From Candidimonas sp. SYP-B2681 (GTDB taxonomy: Bacteria; Pseudomonadota; Gammaproteobacteria; Burkholderiales; Burkholderiaceae_B), in contig NZ_RYDV01000002.1 of assembly GCF_003971065.1 (NCBI RefSeq), positions 521,770 through 585,769 on the forward strand: 64,000 nucleotides of DNA, given 5' to 3'. The notes beneath the pieces are model-generated. The model saw only the letters and a list, made by a program, of their open reading frames with translations. It had not been told where the DNA came from and did not search any database. Below, in pieces: positions 59,108 to 64,000 of the stretch. The first letter of the stretch is position 1; the number at the start of each line of letters is the position of its first letter. A program made the position numbers and the translations under genes.

Positions 59108-60289
59108 ATGAATGCTCCCGACTGGCTTGACTGGCCTTTCTTTGATGATCGCCACCGCGATTTGGCTGCGCAAGTGCAAATCTGGTGTACCCAAATGATC
59201 GGGACAATGGATCATTCCGACACCGATGCGGCGTGCCGCCGCCTGGTGATCGAGCTAGGAAAGGCCGGCCTGCTGAGCGTCGCGGTCCCCGAAGGACCGA
59301 ACGGCAACTGGGGTGGGCGGTGGGCTGACATTGACTCACGCAGCGTGTGCATCCTTCGCGAGACGCTGGCGCGGCATAACGGACTGGCCGATTTTGCTTT
59401 TGCCATGCAAGGCCTGGGCAGCGGCGCCATTTCGCTTGCCGGCAGCCAGGCACTGCGCGAAAACTATCTGCCTCGTGTAGCAAGCGGTGAGGCCATCGCC
59501 GCTTTCGCTCTTTCTGAAGCGGACGCGGGCTCCGATGTGGCTGCGATGTCCTGTGAAGCCCGCGCCGATGGCGATGGTTATGTCCTGAACGGCGAAAAGA
59601 CATGGATATCCAACGGTGGTATCGCGGACTTCTACTGCGTTTTCGCACGTACCGGAGAGGCCCCGGGCGCCCGCGGCATCAGCGCATTTGTCATCGACTC
59701 CGATACGCCCGGGCTGACGATATCCGAGCGTATCAATGTCATCGCGCCGCACCCCTTGGCGACGCTGCGCTTTCATAACTGCCGCGTCGCTGCATCCCAT
59801 CGACTGGGTCAGCCCGGCCAGGGATTTAAGCTCGCCATGATGACGCTGGATATCTTTCGCGCTTCCGTTGCTGCGGCAGCATTGGGCTTCGCCCGTCATG
59901 CGTTGGAACTTGCACTCGGGCGCGCCAAATCGCGGCGCATGTTCGGCCAGACCCTGGCTGACCTTCAATTGACGCAAGCTGCACTGGGTGACATGGCATG
60001 CGAAATCGACGCCGCCGCCCTCCTTACCTATCGGGCGGCATGGCTGCGCGATGTAAAGGGCATGCGCACAACCAGTGTTGCCGCCATGGCCAAGATGGCA
60101 GCAACGGAATCAGCCCAAAGAATCATAGACCGGGCTTTGCAAATGTTTGGCGGGGCGGGGGTGGTCTCGGGGGCGCCCATCGAAACGCTCTACCGCGAGA
60201 TTCGCGCCCTGCGCATCTATGAGGGCGCAACCGAGGTGCAGAAGCTCATTATCGGCAGGGAACTGCTGAAGCAGGGCGAGAGCCCTTGA
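59108..60289 (+). CDS. Acyl-CoA dehydrogenase
   Basis: 393 residues, the standard FAD acyl-CoA dehydrogenase length. Signature segments: [20 protein letters not shown] and [20 protein letters not shown] for FAD binding, [17 protein letters not shown], and the catalytic Glu in [19 protein letters not shown]. It introduces a double bond beside the thioester, passing electrons to ETF. It overlaps the ligase gene by 4 bases and abuts the crotonase gene, so it acts on the same set of CoA intermediates. Confidence 0.92.
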   Translation: MNAPDWLDWPFFDDRHRDLAAQVQIWCTQMIGTMDHSDTDAACRRLVIELGKAGLLSVAVPEGPNGNWGGRWADIDSRSVCILRETLARHNGLADFAFAMQGLGSGAISLAGSQALRENYLPRVASGEAIAAFALSEADAGSDVAAMSCEARADGDGYVLNGEKTWISNGGIADFYCVFARTGEAPGARGISAFVIDSDTPGLTISERINVIAPHPLATLRFHNCRVAASHRLGQPGQGFKLAMMTLDIFRASVAAAALGFARHALELALGRAKSRRMFGQTLADLQLTQAALGDMACEIDAAALLTYRAAWLRDVKGMRTTSVAAMAKMAATESAQRIIDRALQMFGGAGVVSGAPIETLYREIRALRIYEGATEVQKLIIGRELLKQGESP

Positions 60290-61998
60290 CGTTGCAGCAC
60301 TTAACGATTTTCCCTGGCCGTGCACAAGGAGACAACATGGAACGATCTGCCCATACCGACACGTTCGCGCGTGATCATCTTCCACCGCCAGACCAATGGC
60401 CCGACTTGCTGCTCGATAGCAACCCTGATGTGGCGTATCCGGCGCGGTTGAACTGCGCCGTGGTATTGCTCGATACGCAGGTGCACGGCGGGCTGGCGAA
60501 ACGTCCAGCATTGCACTGGCGCGACGGCTCGGGCAAGCGCAGCATGACCTACCTTGCCCTGATGGAACAGGTCAATCGCATTGCCCACGTCCTCGTTGAA
60601 GATATGCGTTTGCAGCCCGGTAACAGAATTCTGTTACGAGGGCCCAATAATATGATGATGGCGGCTTCGTGGCTGGCGGCCGTGAAGGCCGGACTCGTGA
60701 CCGTGCCCACAATGCCTTTAATGCGTGCGAGCGAGCTAAAGCAGATAATCGACAAGGCCGAAGTCGAAGCGGTTCTATGCGACAAGCGTTTAGCCGCCGA
60801 GATTGAGTATTGCAGGGATCCCCGGCATGCCAGTTATTGTCCGCAACTGAAGCAAGTGCGCTTTTATCATGACCAGGCTCCCGAAGGCCTCGAGGCCCTT
60901 GCCGCCACTAAACCCGTCGACTTTATGGCATGCAATACGTCTGCCGACGATGTCTGTCTGATCGCATTCACCAGTGGCACCACCGGCAAGCCCAAGGGCT
61001 GCATGCATTTTCATCGCGATGTGCTCGCCATGTGCGACACGTTTTCACGGCACATATTGCAAATGAAAGCCGATGATATCGTGTGCGGTACGCCGCCCTT
61101 GGCATTCACTTTCGGATTGGGCGGCCTGTTGTGCTTTCCTCTACGTGTGGGAGCTTCGGCGGTGCTCGCTGAAAAACTCACGCCCGATGGACTTCTCGAA
61201 ACCATTCAAGACTTCGGCGTGACCATGAGTTTCACGGCGCCTACGTTTTACCGGCAGATGTCCGGTCTGGTCGATAACTATCGGCTTGCGTCGCTAAAAA
61301 CTTCGGTTTCGGCCGGCGAGGCTTTGCCGGACGCTACCCGGCAATTATGGAAGAAGGCGACAGGCATCGAAATGGTCGATGGCATAGGCGGTACTGAAAT
61401 GATCCATGTGTATGTGTCCAGTGCAGGCGACGGCGTGCGTCGCGGCGCGATTGGCAAGGTCGTTCCGGGGTATGTGGCGCAGGTGGTCGATGAGAATCTG
61501 CAAGCCGTCGAGGCCGGCATTGTGGGCAGGTTGGCCGTCAAGGGACCAACCGGCTGTCGTTATCTTGATGACGAACGTCAGCTTGCATTTGTGCAGCGCG
61601 GCTGGAATCTTCCCGGCGATACATTCTCTATGGATGCCGATGGATACCTTTTTTATCAGGCGCGTAACGACGACATGATTGTATCGGCCGGCTACAACAT
61701 CGCTGGCCCCGAAGTAGAAGGTGCACTGCTATTGCACGAAGCGGTGGCTGAATGTGGTGTAGTAGGTCAGCCGGATGAGATGCGCGGAAGCATAGTCAAG
61801 GCCTTTATCGTGATCAAATCCGGATACCGATCTGATGCCGCCATGATCAAGTCGTTGCAAGACCATGTAAAGGCTGCCATCGCTCCTTATAAATATCCGC
61901 GAAGCATTGAGTTTGTCGATAGCTTGCCACGCACGGAAACCGGCAAGCTGCAACGGTTCGTATTGCGCCAAAGGGCCGAACAGGGGAAGTGGGAATGA
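60286..61998 (+). CDS. Aryl-CoA ligase (2-aminobenzoate/benzoate-CoA ligase family)
   Basis: 570 residues, ANL adenylate-forming family. The phosphate loop is [20 protein letters not shown] at about residue 228; A5 is [15 protein letters not shown]7 [20 protein letters not shown], and the A10 Lys lies in [13 protein letters not shown]. It activates an aromatic acid to the CoA thioester using ATP. Sequence style recalls the 2-aminobenzoate-CoA ligase branch rather than simple benzoate-CoA ligase; salicylate or anthranilate are the leading substrates. It supplies the substrate for the fused monooxygenase. The frame is open at a GTG/ATG near 60286 and overlaps the dehydrogenase stop. Confidence 0.88.
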   Translation: MTLQHLTIFPGRAQGDNMERSAHTDTFARDHLPPPDQWPDLLLDSNPDVAYPARLNCAVVLLDTQVHGGLAKRPALHWRDGSGKRSMTYLALMEQVNRIAHVLVEDMRLQPGNRILLRGPNNMMMAASWLAAVKAGLVTVPTMPLMRASELKQIIDKAEVEAVLCDKRLAAEIEYCRDPRHASYCPQLKQVRFYHDQAPEGLEALAATKPVDFMACNTSADDVCLIAFTSGTTGKPKGCMHFHRDVLAMCDTFSRHILQMKADDIVCGTPPLAFTFGLGGLLCFPLRVGASAVLAEKLTPDGLLETIQDFGVTMSFTAPTFYRQMSGLVDNYRLASLKTSVSAGEALPDATRQLWKKATGIEMVDGIGGTEMIHVYVSSAGDGVRRGAIGKVVPGYVAQVVDENLQAVEAGIVGRLAVKGPTGCRYLDDERQLAFVQRGWNLPGDTFSMDADGYLFYQARNDDMIVSAGYNIAGPEVEGALLLHEAVAECGVVGQPDEMRGSIVKAFIVIKSGYRSDAAMIKSLQDHVKAAIAPYKYPRSIEFVDSLPRTETGKLQRFVLRQRAEQGKWE

Positions 61999-62405
61999 AT
62001 ATATTGCAACCGCCAGCTTGGCTGGCGCCGCGGGGTTATGCCAACGGCACCATGATCGAAATGACGGTAGGCAGCCGCCTGTTGTTCGTCGGAGGTCAGG
62101 TAGGCTGGAATGAACAGCAGGAATTCGAAACTGATGACTTCGCCGAGCAAGTGGGCCAGACCTTAAAGAACATTGTCGCGATCCTGAAGGAAGGCGGCGC
62201 CGGACCTCAACATATTACTCGCATGACATGGTATGTATGTGACAAGCAAGAGTATGTCGCGGCCTTGCATGACGTGGGACGCCATTATCGCGAAATCGTG
62301 GGACGTCACTTTCCCGCCATGACGGCTGTGGAAGTGGCTGGTTTGATCGAGCAACGGGCGCGCGTAGAAATCGAGGTCACCGCGGTCGTTCCCGCAACAT
62401 CTTGA
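61995..62405 (+). CDS. RidA-family (YjgF/YER057c) deaminase-like protein
   Basis: 136 residues from the ATG at 61995, which overlaps the ligase stop (ATGA); a GTG at 61989 is an alternative. RidA proteins are trimeric and hydrolyse reactive enamine/imine compounds to keto compounds plus ammonia. The key Arg is present in QRARVEIEVTAVV near the C-terminus, with GGQVGWNE and MTWYVCD as further family marks. Its place as the last operon gene fits an enamine-bearing intermediate from 2-aminobenzoyl-CoA reduction; that link is inference. Confidence 0.88.
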   Translation: MNILQPPAWLAPRGYANGTMIEMTVGSRLLFVGGQVGWNEQQEFETDDFAEQVGQTLKNIVAILKEGGAGPQHITRMTWYVCDKQEYVAALHDVGRHYREIVGRHFPAMTAVEVAGLIEQRARVEIEVTAVVPATS

Positions 62406-62415
62406 ACGTTGCGGG
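62391..62415. terminator. Hairpin at the end of the aromatic operon
   Basis: CCCGCAAC (62391-62398) and GTTGCGGG (62408-62415) form a perfect 8-bp stem with a 9-nt loop that contains the RidA stop codon. No strong T run follows on the plus strand. It separates the operon from convergent hemL. Confidence 0.55.
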
Positions 62416-62457
62416 AATTAAGATGGGTTTTCTTGCAAACGCTACACAGCGAGCGCA

Positions 62458-63735
62458 TTAAAGCTTGGCAAAGACGCCTTCGGCGATGTCCAGTGTCGTC
62501 TGGACCACGTCGTCGGTGTGGGCAGAAGAAATGAATCCGGCTTCGAATGCCGACGGCGCAAAGTACACGCCCTTGATCAGCATGCCGTGGAAGAACTTCT
62601 TGAAAAGCTCGGTGTCGCAGGTGGACACTTCTTCGAATGTGGTCGGAATCGATTCCCTGAAGTAAAGGCCGAACATGCCGCCAACATGATCGCTGCAGAA
62701 CGGAACGCCCGCGGCTTTCGCGCGTTCGGCCAGCCCATTGGCAAGCTTCCCTGATTGTGCTGATAAGCGCTCATAGAAGCCTGGTTCAGCAAGCAGTTTC
62801 AGGGTCGCAAGACCTGCGGCGACAGCCACCGGATTGCCTGACAAGGTGCCTGCCTGGTACACATTGCCGATAGGTGCGATATGTTCCATGATGTCGGCGC
62901 GCCCACCAAATGCGCCGACCGGCATTCCGCCGCCGATGACTTTTGCCAGCGTGGTCAGGTCAGGTGTAACGCCTGTCAGCCCTTGCACACCTTGCGGGCC
63001 CGCCCGGAAGCCCGTCATGACTTCGTCAAAAATCAGCAGCGCGCCATACTGCGTACACAGTGATCGCAGGCCTTCCAGGAAGCCGGGAAGAGGCTTGATA
63101 AGGTTCATGTTCCCGGCAATCGGTTCGACGATGATGCAGGCAATTTCAGAGCCGAATTCTTTGAATGCTGCTTCGACGGCATCGAGCTTGTTGTAATCGA
63201 GCACGAGGGTGTGCTTGATGAACTCGGGGGGAACGCCTGCCGATGTAGGGTTGCCAAACGTAAGCATGCCCGAGCCGGCCTTGACCAGCAAGCTATCGGC
63301 ATGGCCGTGATAGCAGCCTTCGAATTTGATGATCTTCGAGCGGCCGGTTGCGCCACGCGCCAGACGAATGGCGGTCATGGTGGCTTCGGTGCCGGAACTG
63401 ACAAGCCTGACTTTCTCGATCGAAGGCAGGCGGGCGACGATGGCTTCGGCAATCTCGATTTCGCCTTCTGTCGGCGCGCCAAACGACAAACCGTCAACTG
63501 CCGCTTCCTGCACTGCCCGGATGACGTCGGGGTGCGCATGCCCCAGAATGGCGGGGCCCCAGGATCCAACATAGTCTATGTAGCGGACATCGTCGGCGTC
63601 CCACATATAGGGCCCCTGCGCACGCGTGATGAATCGTGGAGAGCCACCTACTGAACGAAATGCCCTGACGGGGGAGTTGACACCGCCTGGTATGGTCTGA
63701 AGGGCGCGTTCGAATAATTCTGTATTGCGAGACAT
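62458..63735 (-). CDS. hemL: Glutamate-1-semialdehyde 2,1-aminomutase
   Basis: 425 residues from the ATG at 63735 ([20 protein letters not shown]), which fits the usual 426-427; the frame runs 16 codons further upstream without family similarity. HemL makes 5-aminolevulinate from glutamate semialdehyde in the C5 haem pathway. The PLP Lys is in [18 protein letters not shown], and [27 protein letters not shown] and [10 protein letters not shown] are diagnostic. It stands alone, divergent from the gene at the window end. Confidence 0.96.
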   Translation of the reverse strand: MSRNTELFERALQTIPGGVNSPVRAFRSVGGSPRFITRAQGPYMWDADDVRYIDYVGSWGPAILGHAHPDVIRAVQEAAVDGLSFGAPTEGEIEIAEAIVARLPSIEKVRLVSSGTEATMTAIRLARGATGRSKIIKFEGCYHGHADSLLVKAGSGMLTFGNPTSAGVPPEFIKHTLVLDYNKLDAVEAAFKEFGSEIACIIVEPIAGNMNLIKPLPGFLEGLRSLCTQYGALLIFDEVMTGFRAGPQGVQGLTGVTPDLTTLAKVIGGGMPVGAFGGRADIMEHIAPIGNVYQAGTLSGNPVAVAAGLATLKLLAEPGFYERLSAQSGKLANGLAERAKAAGVPFCSDHVGGMFGLYFRESIPTTFEEVSTCDTELFKKFFHGMLIKGVYFAPSAFEAGFISSAHTDDVVQTTLDIAEGVFAKL

Positions 63736-63936
63736 GATGTTAAGACTCACTGCTGGGGTAAATGGGAGGGCAGGCATTAGCATAACAGTTGCTAGTAATG
63801 GGAGGCGGCTTATGACGCATCGGGTTGTCGTTGCTAAACCGTCTCGGGGGTGCTGGTGCCGGGGGGCGGGCCAGCGTGACCGAGAGTGTCGGAAATTTTG
63901 TGTTCGGGTCTATGATTGTCTTAAAGGAGACAAGCC

Positions 63937-64000
63937 ATGGCACGAGACCAGAAGAAAGAACCGATAGGGGTCCCTAAGGGCAAGCTGCCCGCGAGCGCCC
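63937..64000 (+). CDS. Start of an unidentified gene, cut by window edge
   Basis: An ATG at 63937 follows a strong ribosome-binding site (AAAGGAG at 63923-63929) and the frame stays open to the edge: MARDQKKEPIGVPKGKLPAS. The visible 21 residues are lysine- and proline-rich and match no family I can name. The strength of the ribosome-binding site makes a real gene likely. Confidence 0.5.
   Translation, partial: MARDQKKEPIGVPKGKLPASA

Overview
The window is ordinary chromosome of a Betaproteobacterium, most likely order Burkholderiales, family Alcaligenaceae (Bordetella/Achromobacter/Pusillimonas relatives). This rests on protein style and gene neighbourhoods: metX-metW, gatCAB divergent from mreBCD-mrdA-rodA, ftsEX-mutY, rplU-rpmA-obg-proB, an aap-type general amino-acid transporter next to a Bug-type binding protein, and a 2-aminobenzoyl-CoA/salicylyl-CoA type aromatic operon. 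No sequence search was run; family names come from motifs and recalled homologues.

Layout. 1-485: left-truncated IS3-family element ending in a strong hairpin. 519-1930: membrane-anchored dihaem cytochrome c, tRNA-Arg(CCG) and its terminator. 1931-8200: minus-strand operon read from a TetR regulator through a GltIJKL-like acidic amino-acid ABC transporter to a 3-hydroxy-D-aspartate aldolase-like enzyme and a D-amino-acid transaminase; an 18-bp operator-like palindrome lies upstream of the TetR gene. 8320-13983: gshA, a small lipoprotein, a solo LuxR-type HTH protein, then a SAM-II riboswitch driving metX-metW and an AmpG-type permease. 13984-17824: sorbosone dehydrogenase-like lipoprotein, small motility-type protein, bicupin, acyltransferase. 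17960-20664: gltS coupled to a TAXI-type binding lipoprotein. 20763-24562: xthA, LigB-type dioxygenase, DoxX, LysR regulator, pyrE.

24823-36817 is core cell biology: gatCAB (minus), mreBCD-mrdA-rodA (plus) for cell shape, mutY-ftsX-ftsE (minus). 37038-42326: aapJQMP amino-acid ABC transporter and an orphan Bug protein. 42488-45379: OmpA-like lipoprotein and thiC under a TPP riboswitch. 45380-48602: divergent XRE regulator and degenerate response regulator sharing a long interrupted palindrome; dadA divergent from an Lrp/AsnC regulator with a perfect palindrome between them. 48629-53077: proB, obg, rpmA, rplU, argJ.

53179-62405 is the most interesting accessory region: a MarR regulator divergent from an M14/DUF2817 metallohydrolase, followed by a tightly overlapping operon for aerobic CoA-dependent aromatic degradation (fused flavin monooxygenase/Old Yellow Enzyme, SDR, crotonase, acyl-CoA dehydrogenase, aryl-CoA ligase, RidA). 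A near-identical 12-bp motif occurs in the MarR intergenic region and at the operon promoter. RidA at the end fits the enamine that a 2-aminobenzoyl-CoA route would produce. The window closes with hemL and the first codons of an unidentified gene.
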